From: an uncultured Lachnospiraceae bacterium
GTDB taxonomy: Bacteria > Bacillota > Clostridia > Lachnospirales > Lachnospiraceae
Direction of reading: 5' to 3'
NCBI GenBank assembly: GCA_949740725.1
Contig: CATJIO010000126.1
Coordinates: 1 to 64,000 of the forward strand
DNA: 64,000 nucleotides
Shown: positions 35,508 through 44,245 of the stretch, one piece after another
How the letters are laid out: every line of letters starts with the position of its first letter
Numbering within the stretch: position 1 is the stretch's first letter
The notes under the pieces: generated by a model
What the model saw: only the letters and a program-made list of their open reading frames with translations
What the model was told of the DNA's origin: nothing
Databases searched by the model: none
Program-made: the position numbers and the translations under genes

Positions 35508-35540
35508 CTGGTGTTTAATGTATACAATATACCCCACCAG
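35508..35540 (+). promoter_or_regulatory. Inverted repeat in the upstream region of the BTAD regulator
   Basis: CTGGTG (35508-35513) and CACCAG (35535-35540) flank TATACAAT, a plausible -10 region, 45 bp before the GTG start of the regulator. The spacing suggests an operator over its own promoter. The rest of the gene-free stretch (35306-35585) is AT-rich with nothing else I can name. Confidence 0.35.
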
Positions 35541-35585
35541 TAAAAGGAAATTCTAAGAGTACATATAGAAAAGGAGTGATTTGGT

Positions 35586-36809
35586 GTGGAGGAAAGACAG
35601 CATGCTGGATTTTATGCCAAGTTTCTGGGAAGTTTCTCTCTGGAATTTCAGGGAAAGCGGATTTTTATCACGAAAAAGCTCAGCCAGAAGCACGTACAGT
35701 TATTATTAATCCTTTTAAAGGCAGGAAATCAGGGGATATCTCGCAGGAAACTGGTGGAATGTTTAGAGTGGGAGTATGATACCAGGGAAAAAAAGCTAAA
35801 CAATTTGCGCAGGCAGGCTTGTAAACTTCGGAAAATGATCAATGAATCAGGCTTTCCCAGCGGAGAGTATGTCCGGATTTCTGCTGACAAGTATTATTTT
35901 AGTATGGAGTATGAGATACAAAGCGATGTGGGAAGGATTGACCGATGGTATAAGCGGCTTAAGGAAACCACAGAGGAAGAGGAACAGATAGGGCTGCTTC
36001 GAAAGATATGCGGACTTTATGAGGGAGAATTTCTCCGTGGGCTCTTTGCAGAGGAATGGGTGATCTTGGAGAGCGCCAATTATCAAGCGCTTTACTTTGA
36101 GTGCCTTAGGAAATTGTGTGACAGGCTGAAGGAACAGAAAGAGTATACCGAGCTATTGAAGCTCAGCACGAAGGCCGGCGAAATATATCCTTATGATGGA
36201 TGGCAGGCTCTGCAGATCGAGTGTCTGATGGCGAAAAACCGGTATCCAGAAGCTCTTTCTGTGTATAAGAGGGTAAAGGCGGTTTTTTCTGAGGAGATGA
36301 ATATGGCCCCCTTTAAAGACATGATGGAGCAATATAAAGAGCTGGACAGACAGGCGGCAGACGGCAGGATTAACCTTGCAAAAATCCAGGATAAGCTTTC
36401 CGAAGAGGGCAGCGCCAGAAGGGAAGCATATCAGTGTAGTTGCTTAAGCTTCATGGATATCAGCAACATTCTTCTCCGATCTGCAGAGCGCATGAAGATC
36501 CGTCTGTCTCTTCTTTTGTGTACGCTGTACAGAACAGAGCAGGCTGAAAAAGATGAAGAAGTGGATCCTTCCCAGCGGGAGAAATTCCGCAAAACCCTGG
36601 CAAGAGTCATTGACATCAATGATATCTATACCCAGTACAGCAGGAACCAATATCTGGTCCTTTTGACCGAGAAAGAGGAGGATCAGCAGAAGGCGATGAT
36701 CCGGCGTCTGGAGCAGGAATGGGAAGCTATTCGGAGCACAGGGGATCCATTAGTGAAATGGGAGGCTGGAAGTCTGGAGACAGCCGGGATTAAGGAGGCT
36801 GCAGTGTAA
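35586..36809 (+). CDS. BTAD-domain (SARP-like) transcriptional regulator
   Basis: 407 residues from GTG 35586 with AGGAG nine bases upstream. Residues 1-95 form an OmpR-type winged helix (SQKHVQLLLILLKAGNQGISRRKLVECLEWE); 105-260 form the bacterial transcriptional activator (BTAD, TPR-like) domain (LLRKICGLYEGEFLRGLFAEEWVILESANYQALYFECLRKL). The last 120 residues (LARVIDINDIYTQYSRNQYLVLLTEKEEDQQKAMIRRL) have the rhythm of a GGDEF domain whose signature is lost (SRNQYLV in place of GGDEF). I expect it to control the downstream surface-protein genes. Overlaps the next short ORF at its stop. Confidence 0.82.
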   Translation: MEERQHAGFYAKFLGSFSLEFQGKRIFITKKLSQKHVQLLLILLKAGNQGISRRKLVECLEWEYDTREKKLNNLRRQACKLRKMINESGFPSGEYVRISADKYYFSMEYEIQSDVGRIDRWYKRLKETTEEEEQIGLLRKICGLYEGEFLRGLFAEEWVILESANYQALYFECLRKLCDRLKEQKEYTELLKLSTKAGEIYPYDGWQALQIECLMAKNRYPEALSVYKRVKAVFSEEMNMAPFKDMMEQYKELDRQAADGRINLAKIQDKLSEEGSARREAYQCSCLSFMDISNILLRSAERMKIRLSLLLCTLYRTEQAEKDEEVDPSQREKFRKTLARVIDINDIYTQYSRNQYLVLLTEKEEDQQKAMIRRLEQEWEAIRSTGDPLVKWEAGSLETAGIKEAAV

Positions 36810-36982
36810 TGAAAAAATCGAATGCATTTTTAATTCAGGTGATAGGAGAGGAAAACGCTACATGGCAGGGAAAGATCACCTGGCTGAATCAGAAGGAGAC
36901 AGAGAATTTTCGAAGCATGCTGGAGATGGTAAGGCTGATTGATACTATCCTGGAGGAAGAAAGCCATGCGCAGACTGGATGA
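36809..36982 (+). CDS. 57-residue conserved-looking small protein
   Basis: ATG 36809 shares a base with the regulator's TAA (TAATG), an arrangement for translational coupling, and the frame overlaps the next gene's start by 17 bp. The product MKKSNAFLIQVIGEENATWQGKITWLNQKETENFR continues SMLEMVRLIDTILEEESHAQTG: acidic, no signal. I recall similar short proteins with the F-R-S-x-L-E-L motif beside BTAD regulators in Lachnospiraceae, which suggests a real gene, perhaps a regulator partner; not confirmed. Confidence 0.65.
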   Translation: MKKSNAFLIQVIGEENATWQGKITWLNQKETENFRSMLEMVRLIDTILEEESHAQTG

Positions 36983-38327
36983 CCTGCTGGAAAACCCACT
37001 GTTGGTCTGCCTGTTTCTTACTTTGTTGATTACCACTATGCTGGGCATTGGGAATATCCTGATCGTTTCCCTTCTGGGGCTGCTGCTTTGCCTGGCAGGG
37101 GCGTTACAGAGGCCGGGAAAGGTTGACCTGTGGATTTTGGCGCCGCTGATTCTCTACAACCTGCTCAGTATGGCCTCCTCCTGGCGGACATTCGGAAATG
37201 CTGTCAGCGGTTATGCATCTACGCAGATGCTGTATCCAGTGATCTATTTGGTCATGGCATGTCTGGATTTTTCAGCTCTGCGCCGTCTTAAGGGGCTTTG
37301 TGCCGCCTGGGCAGGAGCAGTGGCTGCCGTAGCGATGGGCCGTTTTGCCATCCAGGCCACGATGGGAAGCTCCGGAAGACTGGAAGGAGCACTGGGTAAT
37401 CCTAATGCTTTGGGTATCTTCCTTGTGATTGGGTGGTTTGCCCTCATAGGATGCCGGGAGGATAAAGATCCTTTTCCCGGGAACTCCTTTCTGCCCTTTT
37501 TGGAGCCTCTCCTGCTGATGGCCGCCGCCATGACTGTATCTATGGGAAGTTTTGTGGCAATGGCGGCAGGGATTCTGAGCCTTTTGTACAGAAAGAAACG
37601 AGAGCATTCTTACCAGGAGGCCTTTTTGTATGGAAGCTGTCTCCTCTCCAAGGCAAGTCTAGGGATGGGAACCGGCATGCTGATCTATCTGGCTGCGGAC
37701 AGGACAGGGATGCCCTGGCTGTGCCTGCCTTTCCTTTTCTACGGGTGCGCTATGGTGCTGCTCTTTAGAAGGCTGGAAACCTTTTTGGAGGCCTTCCCAA
37801 AGATGGCCGCGGCTATTCCCTGCCTGGGCCTGGCTGTGGGGATAACCGCTATTGCCGCAAGGCCCAATGCGGCAGCCACCTTTGTTGAGCGGTTGGAAAT
37901 GATTCGGAATGGGATCCGCTATCTGGGAATGAAGCCTCTGCTGGGGGTAGGGCCGTATCAGTGGAGGATCCTGAATCTGTATGACGGGGACAAATATTTT
38001 CATACCTACCACATTCACAACCTTTTCGTTCATGTAGGAGTGGAGATGGGGCTGCCAGCCATGGCTATGCTGGCGGTAATCACTATCCGGATTCTCAAAA
38101 AGGAGAAGTGCGCTGCCGGGAAAGCAGGGTTCATTGCCTTTCTTGTCCATAATCTGATGGACACCAGCTTTTTTTATATGGGGATCACCACGGCGGCGAT
38201 GCTGTCTGTAGGGGAGCCTGGCCACGGGGGGACATCCCTGGATAGCAAGGTTATGGGCATACTGTGGGGTGGTCTGGGAGCTGGCTTTGCTTTACAGCTG
38301 TACTATCTGCTCCTCTTTTTGAATTAG
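36966..38327 (+). CDS. O-antigen ligase-like polytopic membrane protein
   Basis: 453 residues from ATG 36966 (GGAGGA nine bases upstream). About eleven hydrophobic helices. The extracytoplasmic loop GMKPLLGVGPYQWRILNLYDGDKYFHTYHIHNLFVHVGVEMGLPAM (about 320-365) carries the conserved His-containing Wzy_C pattern (YHIHNLFVHVGVEMG). It may ligate or polymerise a surface glycan, possibly related to the LPXTG protein or the amidase downstream. RLEGALGNPNALG near 145 is another family hallmark. Confidence 0.82.
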   Translation: MRRLDDLLENPLLVCLFLTLLITTMLGIGNILIVSLLGLLLCLAGALQRPGKVDLWILAPLILYNLLSMASSWRTFGNAVSGYASTQMLYPVIYLVMACLDFSALRRLKGLCAAWAGAVAAVAMGRFAIQATMGSSGRLEGALGNPNALGIFLVIGWFALIGCREDKDPFPGNSFLPFLEPLLLMAAAMTVSMGSFVAMAAGILSLLYRKKREHSYQEAFLYGSCLLSKASLGMGTGMLIYLAADRTGMPWLCLPFLFYGCAMVLLFRRLETFLEAFPKMAAAIPCLGLAVGITAIAARPNAAATFVERLEMIRNGIRYLGMKPLLGVGPYQWRILNLYDGDKYFHTYHIHNLFVHVGVEMGLPAMAMLAVITIRILKKEKCAAGKAGFIAFLVHNLMDTSFFYMGITTAAMLSVGEPGHGGTSLDSKVMGILWGGLGAGFALQLYYLLLFLN

Positions 38328-38402
38328 CGCACGGTCTGATGAAAATTTATTCTTTGGAGTTTCGCCAGTAATACAGACAGAACACTTGTTGGGAGGCCTT
38401 AA

Positions 38403-39104
38403 ATGAATACGGAGAAGAAAAAATTTTTAAGCATATGGTTTCTTCTGCTGGGCTTTTGCAGCGGAGCGGCAATCGTCCTGGCACTCTGCCTCCGCGCCCA
38501 GTTACAGCGTCCGGACTACATAGGAAGAGAGCTAACTGTTCAGGAAGAAGCGCAAATTATCAGCCGAAACAGTCCGCTGATTCAGTACATTGCCTTGACG
38601 GCAAATGGGGATTTCCCACGGGCTCAAAAGATCACCAAGATTACCATCCATCACATGGCGGGGGATCTGAGCCTGGAGGATTTGGGAGAGTCTTTTTCCC
38701 GGGCAGACCGAAAGGCGTCCGCCAATTATGCTATTGACAGCGCAGGCAGGGTGGCCCTCTATGTGGAGGAAATGAACCGTGCATGGACCTCCAGCAGCCG
38801 GGAAAATGATCACCAGGCAGTGACGGTGGAGGTGGCAAACGATGAGATGGGAGGTAACTGGCATGTAAGTGACCAGGCTTACCAAAAACTGGTGGAGTTG
38901 TGTGTGGATATCTGCAGGCGGAACGGGATTAGGGAATTAGTTTTTACCGGAGACGCCCAGGGAAGCTTAACCCTACACAATATGTTTTCTGATGAGACGG
39001 AATGTCCCGGCCCCTATTTGGAAGGCCGGATGGCGGAGCTTGCAGATCAGGTGAATGAAGGGCTGAGAGGTGGAGATTATGGGGTGGCTTCAGGTGAACC
39101 ATAG
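38403..39104 (+). CDS. N-acetylmuramoyl-L-alanine amidase (Amidase_2/PGRP type), membrane-anchored
   Basis: 233 residues, GGGAGG before the ATG. An N-terminal signal-anchor (FLSIWFLLLGFCSGAAIVLALCL) leads to a PGRP-like amidase: KITKITIHHMAGDLSLEDLG (first zinc His), ANYAIDSAGRVALYVEEMNRAWTS, and SLTLHNMFSDETECPGPYLEGRM (second His and the C-P-G-P end). It should cut the bond between muramic acid and L-alanine, for wall turnover or to make room for surface structures. Confidence 0.88.
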   Translation: MNTEKKKFLSIWFLLLGFCSGAAIVLALCLRAQLQRPDYIGRELTVQEEAQIISRNSPLIQYIALTANGDFPRAQKITKITIHHMAGDLSLEDLGESFSRADRKASANYAIDSAGRVALYVEEMNRAWTSSSRENDHQAVTVEVANDEMGGNWHVSDQAYQKLVELCVDICRRNGIRELVFTGDAQGSLTLHNMFSDETECPGPYLEGRMAELADQVNEGLRGGDYGVASGEP

Positions 39105-39216
39105 TGTTGAAACGCGAACTACAGGAGAAAAATCAATGCGGAATCTTGCATTTTTATCTATAGATATCAAGAGGATTCTTTAGGAAATCCTTTGCGGAGG
39201 AAGGAGAATTTATGGA

Positions 39217-42180
39217 ATGGCGCTGAAAAAGAAAGGAAGGACGCTGATCTCAGCTTGTATTATGGGGCTGATGGCTCTGCTGGCAGGGGCAGTGGCTTTT
39301 GCCGATGATGCGGGGAAATTAGGAATGCCGGAATGTGTGGAAAGCCTTACTAACGGCTACGGACTAATCCTGGAGAAGCTTATTTCTGCCAATACACAGG
39401 AGATGATGGAAAAGGCGGAAAAGGAAAAATATACCTTCAAGGTAAATGGCCTGGAGGTAACCCTTGGGGGTGAGGGAGAAGATTCATGGAAAAAATGCTT
39501 GAGTTTTGATAAATTATGGGACAATATGGCAGAAAGTACAGGAAAAAAATCCATGCCTGTTACAATAGAGGAGATGGATAATTCCTTGAAAGCGGATTCT
39601 ATATCTATGGAAATCAAGGGCAATATTAACATCAATTCTGTCAGCAATATTCAGCTAAGGGAGGATCTCCATGCCTCGGTAGATTGGAGTAAGGCTGTGG
39701 GGAAGGCGCCCAGTGAAGTTGAAGTGGAACTATACTTTGGATCGTCCCAGGGAAAGCTGACAAGCACACCAGGAGGGATAACTTCATATAAGTGGGAGAA
39801 CTTAGACAAATTTAGCCAATATGAGATTATAATTAGAGAAAACTATGAATTTACCAATCCGAACCTGCAGCTTAGGATAGTGAGAAAGGGGAAAATGTGT
39901 CAGATTATCCTGGATTCATCTTCATCCAGCTCTCTGTCGCTTTATCTATGCACAACGGACTCAGGAGGGACATCCTACACGCCTCTTGATCAGCTGGGAG
40001 AGTTTCCAATAGAGGCAGAGAAAGGGTATGGGGTTTGTATAGAGGACGGAGGACAATATAAAGAGCTGTTAATGCTGAATCAACAGGAGCTTGTGAATCT
40101 AACGGCAAAGTATAGCTTTGATGCATCGGGTATAATGTCAAAGCCGGAGAACGTTCAGATTCAGCTATATAAGAAAGAGGAAGCAGATGGGAACGGGGAT
40201 TCAGAAACATTAGAATTGAACAGCAAAAATCAATGGAAAGCGTCAATAGAGCTGCCATGCATGATAAAGGAATATGATGGAGAAGCAGGAGACATTGAAC
40301 TGTATGAGGCGGATTTCTCCTATATACTAAAAGGCCCAAAAATCACATTCGATTTAACGGAGACAACCCAAATATCGTTAATTGCGACCAATGTTTTTTC
40401 AGAACCTGAGCCAGAAAAGGGTAGTTTAAAGGTAGTGAAACAATGGAATGATAAGAATAATGCAGCATCCTCCCGTCCGAAGGAGATTCAGGTACAACTA
40501 TACCAAGGCACAAAATCGGATGTCAATCCAGATGAGGATGAAACGAGAAAGCCTTATGGAACACCTAAGACGCTGAGGGGATCTTCAGGAAGCAACACCT
40601 GGAGCGCGGTCTGGCCAGATCTGCCACAAAAGGATGAACAGGGGAATCCCTACATATACAGTGTAAAGGAAATCCTTCCAGAAGGATGCGACGATTACCA
40701 GGTTACTTACGAAAATAATCAAATTATCCTTTCCTCCGGCGTGACGGCGCCGATTGTCTTGGAGGAGGCCACACCTTCAAATGCCGTGCCGAGAGAGGAA
40801 GAGGAGGATTCATCCAGTGCCCAGAAAGAAGAGGAAGAAGAGGAGACAGAGAATAGTCGCCCCATAGCGACTTCCTCTGAGGCGTCCCGGCCTTCCACCG
40901 CTACCCCATCAAATGCTGTGGGGAAAACCGAACAGCCTTCTCCCAAGAAGGGGATAGAGTACGAAGCCTTCTTCAACAGGAAAAGGGAAGATGCCGCGCC
41001 GTCCGGTGATCCGGAAGTGACGGTGCTGCTTGGCGGGCCAGAGGAAAAGAAGGATGAGGGCCCAGCCGATGATCCGATTCCCACCATCACCATCATCAAT
41101 ACCTACCACCCAGAAGATCCAGATGACCCGGATGACTCAGATGAGTTTTATGGAAGCTTAATCCTCAACAAACGAATCCTGGGTATCCCATCAGAGGCTT
41201 GGCCAGAGGAGGGATATCATTTTACCATTCAGGGACTGGGGGGATTGGACTACAGCCATGATGTAACGATCCTGGGAGAGGGATCTGTACATATTGAAGG
41301 CCTGAAGCAGGGCAGCTATTCCATCACAGAGAGAGGCGGCGCAATCGACGGCTATATCCTGACCATTGACGGAGGAGGAACCGTCTACGTAAAAGCTGGG
41401 GAGGATACTGAGGCAACGGTTACGAACATTTACAGCCGCCCAGGAAGGGGAAATCTTTCCATCAAAAAGAGAGTGACGGGCAGCAGAGGCGATCCATACA
41501 AGGACTTTACTTTCCGCGTTATCTTGCTTAATGAACAGGGAGAACCTCTTCCCGAAACCTATCCTTATACTGGTTCTAAGGAAGGCGTGATTGCCAGTGG
41601 CGGAACCATAGTCTTAAAGCATAACGAGGCGGTTACCATCAGCGGCCTGCCGGAAAATACCAAATACCAGGTAGAAGAGCTTGAGGCCAATCAAGATGGC
41701 TATACCACCACTACCTCGGGAAATGAATCCGGAACCATTCGGCTCTACCAGGCAAACGAAGTGATATTTTACAACCATAAGCCTGGGGGAGGGGGAGGCG
41801 GAGGAGGGAAAAACCCGCCGCCAGATCCCACCCCGCCGCCCACGCCAACTTCTCCCACAACGTTAAAGGAGGAAACCCCGCCAGTGCCAGAAACTATTCC
41901 AGATCGTCCAACGGATCTGCCAGATCCGAATTCGCCAGACGCGCCGGATCGCTTTACCATCTGGGATGGAGATGTACCTAAGAGCTATGTGCGGGTATGG
42001 AATCCGGAGACCGAGGAATTTATGTGGATTCCAGAGGATGAGATCCCCTTAGCTTCCGCCCTGCCAAAGACCGGGCACAGAGGCAACGGCATTGGATGGG
42101 TATGCATGAGCATTCTCTCTCTGATGGGTATGGGAGTGTTGATTTACTGGAAGAAAAGAGAACATGATTTTGTAGAGTAA
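39217..42180 (+). CDS. Large LPXTG-anchored surface protein with Cna-B/DUF7601-like domains
   Basis: 987 residues from ATG 39217 (ATG 39212 gives only four codons). Signal peptide LISACIMGLMALLAGAVAFADDAG; a unique N-terminal 350 residues; a Cna-B-type domain (about 405-500, GSLKVVKQWNDKNNAASSRPKEIQVQLYQG); a Ser/Glu-rich stalk (515-640); two pilin-like domains (645-745, GSLILNKRILG; 748-850, GNLSIKKRVTG); a Gly/Pro stalk; and LPKTG at 949-953 with a hydrophobic helix and KKREHDF tail. It is sortase-anchored to the wall and may be a pilus-like adhesin; no sortase is in the window. Cna-B/Spy0128 domains usually carry isopeptide bonds between Lys and Asn; the residues cannot be assigned by eye. 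Confidence 0.85.
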   Translation: MALKKKGRTLISACIMGLMALLAGAVAFADDAGKLGMPECVESLTNGYGLILEKLISANTQEMMEKAEKEKYTFKVNGLEVTLGGEGEDSWKKCLSFDKLWDNMAESTGKKSMPVTIEEMDNSLKADSISMEIKGNININSVSNIQLREDLHASVDWSKAVGKAPSEVEVELYFGSSQGKLTSTPGGITSYKWENLDKFSQYEIIIRENYEFTNPNLQLRIVRKGKMCQIILDSSSSSSLSLYLCTTDSGGTSYTPLDQLGEFPIEAEKGYGVCIEDGGQYKELLMLNQQELVNLTAKYSFDASGIMSKPENVQIQLYKKEEADGNGDSETLELNSKNQWKASIELPCMIKEYDGEAGDIELYEADFSYILKGPKITFDLTETTQISLIATNVFSEPEPEKGSLKVVKQWNDKNNAASSRPKEIQVQLYQGTKSDVNPDEDETRKPYGTPKTLRGSSGSNTWSAVWPDLPQKDEQGNPYIYSVKEILPEGCDDYQVTYENNQIILSSGVTAPIVLEEATPSNAVPREEEEDSSSAQKEEEEEETENSRPIATSSEASRPSTATPSNAVGKTEQPSPKKGIEYEAFFNRKREDAAPSGDPEVTVLLGGPEEKKDEGPADDPIPTITIINTYHPEDPDDPDDSDEFYGSLILNKRILGIPSEAWPEEGYHFTIQGLGGLDYSHDVTILGEGSVHIEGLKQGSYSITERGGAIDGYILTIDGGGTVYVKAGEDTEATVTNIYSRPGRGNLSIKKRVTGSRGDPYKDFTFRVILLNEQGEPLPETYPYTGSKEGVIASGGTIVLKHNEAVTISGLPENTKYQVEELEANQDGYTTTTSGNESGTIRLYQANEVIFYNHKPGGGGGGGGKNPPPDPTPPPTPTSPTTLKEETPPVPETIPDRPTDLPDPNSPDAPDRFTIWDGDVPKSYVRVWNPETEEFMWIPEDEIPLASALPKTGHRGNGIGWVCMSILSLMGMGVLIYWKKREHDFVE

Positions 42181-42190
42181 TGGATAGGGA

Positions 42191-42218
42191 AAGGATGTTG
42201 CCGCGGCAACATCCTTTT
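42191..42218 (+). terminator. Terminator after the LPXTG protein
   Basis: AAGGATGTTGCC (42191-42202) and GGCAACATCCTT (42205-42216) form a perfect 12-bp stem with a 2-base centre, followed by TTTTCT. Confidence 0.8.
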
Positions 42219-42354
42219 CTGGAATAAAATCACGAAAAAGCTATGGCAAATGAATCCAGCTTTTGACTAGAAACATTTATTGTGAATTGTTTGATTTTTA
42301 CAAGCAATAAAATCATCAGGATAAAATTATGCTATGAATGTCAAAATTTTACCG

Positions 42355-42383
42355 TTTCCATTAATAGAATATTAATATATAAT
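42355..42383 (+). promoter_or_regulatory. Promoter of the TRAP transporter operon
   Basis: TTTCCA (42355-42360) and TATAAT (42378-42383) are 17 bp apart, 71 bp before the DctP start. Confidence 0.6.
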
Positions 42384-42403
42384 GTAAGAGTATACGAAAA
42401 AAA

Positions 42404-42427
42404 GCTGATTTGCGTAAGAAAATCAGC
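42404..42427 (+). promoter_or_regulatory. 5' leader hairpin before dctP
   Basis: GCTGATTT (42404-42411) pairs with AAATCAGC (42420-42427) just upstream of the AAGGAGG RBS. It could protect the message or occlude the RBS; no known riboswitch. Confidence 0.4.
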
Positions 42428-42453
42428 AAAAATGTATCAAGGAGGATGTAACG

Positions 42454-43587
42454 ATGAGGAAAAAAATGTTAAGCATTGCACTGTGTGCAGCGATGGTTAG
42501 CTCCATGGCAGCCTGCGGGTTAAAGAGCCCGGAAACTACCACGGCGGCAGCGGAGACCACTACGGCGGCAGCAGCAGAAGAGACCAAGGCTGAGGCTGAG
42601 GCGCCGGAAGGTGAGGAGAAAGAAGCTGAGGCAGCAGGCGGATCTGATTCACCGGCAGCCAATGATCCCCAGGTAACTTTGGTATATGCAGAGGTTAACC
42701 CGCCGGAGTCTCTGATCGGACAGGTTGACGTGAAATTTAAGGAGGCCGTAGAGGAGCTTTCCGGCGGCTCCATTAAGATCGACTTACAGGCCAGCGGCGT
42801 GCTGGGTGCAGAGGGCGACGTTCTGGATAACATGCTGGGCGGCGTAGGTACCATTGATATGGCCCGTGTATCAGTATCCACCTTATCCGGTTATGGCGTT
42901 CCCAAGTCTACCCTGCTTGCAATTCCCTATGCTTTCGTAGACCGCGATCATTTCTGGAAGTTTGCTGCCAGCGATGTAGCGCAGGAGATTATGAATGAGA
43001 CTCAGGAAGTTGGTTTAGGCGTAAGAGGCCTGTTCTATGGTGAGGAAGGATTCCGCCATATCTTTACTTCCAAGGAGATCAAGGGAATTGAAGACTTAGC
43101 CGGATTAAAGATCCGTGTTTCCACTGACCCGGTTATGGTTAACATGATTAATGCCTTAGGAGCGAATGCAACTGTTGTTGCTTATACTGAGCTGTACACC
43201 TCTCTTCAGACTGGCGTGGTAGACGGCGCGGAAAATCCCATTGCCAACTATCAGGCAAATGCCTTTACTGAGGTTGCTCCAAACCTGATTCTGGACGGAC
43301 ATCAGCTTGGACTGATCGAAGTAATCATTACCGACGCGGCTTGGGATAAGCTGACTGACGCACAGAAAGACTGTATGATTCAGGCTGCTGAGATCGCAGG
43401 CGCTTATAACAAGGAAACCGTTCAGGCAACTGAGGACAAGGTTTTGGATGAGCTGAGAGCAGCTGGCATCAATGTCGTAGAAGTGCCGGACAAGACCCCC
43501 TGGGTTGAGGCTTGTAAGGATGTTATGGCCGAAGCTTCCAAGGGATATGAGGATCTGTTCCAGAGAATCGTTGACCTGGCGAACTAA
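42454..43587 (+). CDS. dctP: TRAP transporter solute-binding lipoprotein (DctP)
   Basis: 377 residues with a lipoprotein signal (ALCAAMVSSMAACG, Cys at about 22) and a Thr/Ala/Glu-rich spacer (27-65), then the DctP fold: VTLVYAEVNPPESLIGQVDVKFKEAVEELSGGSIKIDLQ, LDNMLGGVGTIDMARVSVSTLSGYG, KGIEDLAGLKIRVSTDPVMVNMINALGAN and DGAENPIANYQANAFTEVAPNLILDGHQ. The conserved Arg (KIRVS) normally pairs with the carboxylate of the ligand, so an organic acid (C4-dicarboxylate, keto acid or sugar acid) is expected. First gene of the transporter operon; a hairpin and T run separate it from the membrane genes. Confidence 0.93.
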   Translation: MRKKMLSIALCAAMVSSMAACGLKSPETTTAAAETTTAAAAEETKAEAEAPEGEEKEAEAAGGSDSPAANDPQVTLVYAEVNPPESLIGQVDVKFKEAVEELSGGSIKIDLQASGVLGAEGDVLDNMLGGVGTIDMARVSVSTLSGYGVPKSTLLAIPYAFVDRDHFWKFAASDVAQEIMNETQEVGLGVRGLFYGEEGFRHIFTSKEIKGIEDLAGLKIRVSTDPVMVNMINALGANATVVAYTELYTSLQTGVVDGAENPIANYQANAFTEVAPNLILDGHQLGLIEVIITDAAWDKLTDAQKDCMIQAAEIAGAYNKETVQATEDKVLDELRAAGINVVEVPDKTPWVEACKDVMAEASKGYEDLFQRIVDLAN

Positions 43588-43632
43588 TCTGTATCATTCG
43601 CAGGAGCAGTCCTGTGTTCTGACGTAAGTAAG

Positions 43633-43713
43633 GCTGCTGTCCGCAGCCCAGCTGGGCGTAGACAGCAGCAGATTAAGGGCACAGAGGAATTGAGGCCTCT
43701 GTGCCCATTTTTT
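43633..43713 (+). terminator. Double hairpin with T run between dctP and dctQ (attenuator)
   Basis: GCTGCTGTC (43633-43641) pairs with GACAGCAGC (43661-43669) around a nested GCCCAGCTGGGC palindrome. Then GGGCACAGAGG (43677-43687) pairs with CCTCTGTGCCC (43696-43706) followed by ATTTTTT, an intrinsic terminator in all respects. Partial termination here would give more binding protein than permease. Confidence 0.8.
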
Positions 43714-43726
43714 AAGGAGGGCAGGT

Positions 43727-44245
43727 ATGTCGATTTTTGATAAAATTGATAAGATTAAACCATTATATGACATAACGTATAAAGCGATTATGCTGGTCTG
43801 CAAGCTTCTGCTAATTGCAGATATCTGCATTACATCCTACGCCATATTAGGCCGTTATGTCCCCTTTATTCCGGATCCTACCTGGAGTGAGGAGATCGTG
43901 CTGACGCTGATGTCTTACATGGCAGTGCTCTCTGCGGCCCTTGCTATCCGCCGGGGCGCTCACATCCGTATGACTGCGCTGGATCGCTATCTTCCCAATG
44001 CGCTGGTAAGGTTCCTGGATATTCTGGCCGATGTGTCTGTACTGGTTCTGGCCTTTATCATGTTGACGATAGGCTGGAAGTATGCCAATGGTATCGGCGC
44101 CAAGGGCTTTTATCCCAGTATGCCTGGCTTAAGCAAGCGGTGGATGTATATGCCTATTCCGGTTGCTGGTCTGGTTATGATTATTTTCGAGCTGGAAGCT
44201 CTGTATAATCATGTGAAAAGTATCTTTGTAAAGGAGGAGAAGTAA
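43727..44245 (+). CDS. dctQ: TRAP transporter small permease (DctQ)
   Basis: 172 residues, ATG after AAGGAGGG. Four hydrophobic helices (about 16-35, 50-72, 88-112, 132-152) and the conserved PDPTWSEEIVLTLMSYMAVLSAALAIRRGAHIRM segment, in which the W-S-E-E motif is a DctQ hallmark. Joins the large permease to drive sodium-coupled uptake. Its stop overlaps the dctM start (TAATG). Confidence 0.92.
   Translation: MSIFDKIDKIKPLYDITYKAIMLVCKLLLIADICITSYAILGRYVPFIPDPTWSEEIVLTLMSYMAVLSAALAIRRGAHIRMTALDRYLPNALVRFLDILADVSVLVLAFIMLTIGWKYANGIGAKGFYPSMPGLSKRWMYMPIPVAGLVMIIFELEALYNHVKSIFVKEEK

Noticed and set aside
42404..42427. dctP leader hairpin as a second cre-type operator
   Set aside because: It lacks the CG-centred motif shared by the other promoters of the locus.
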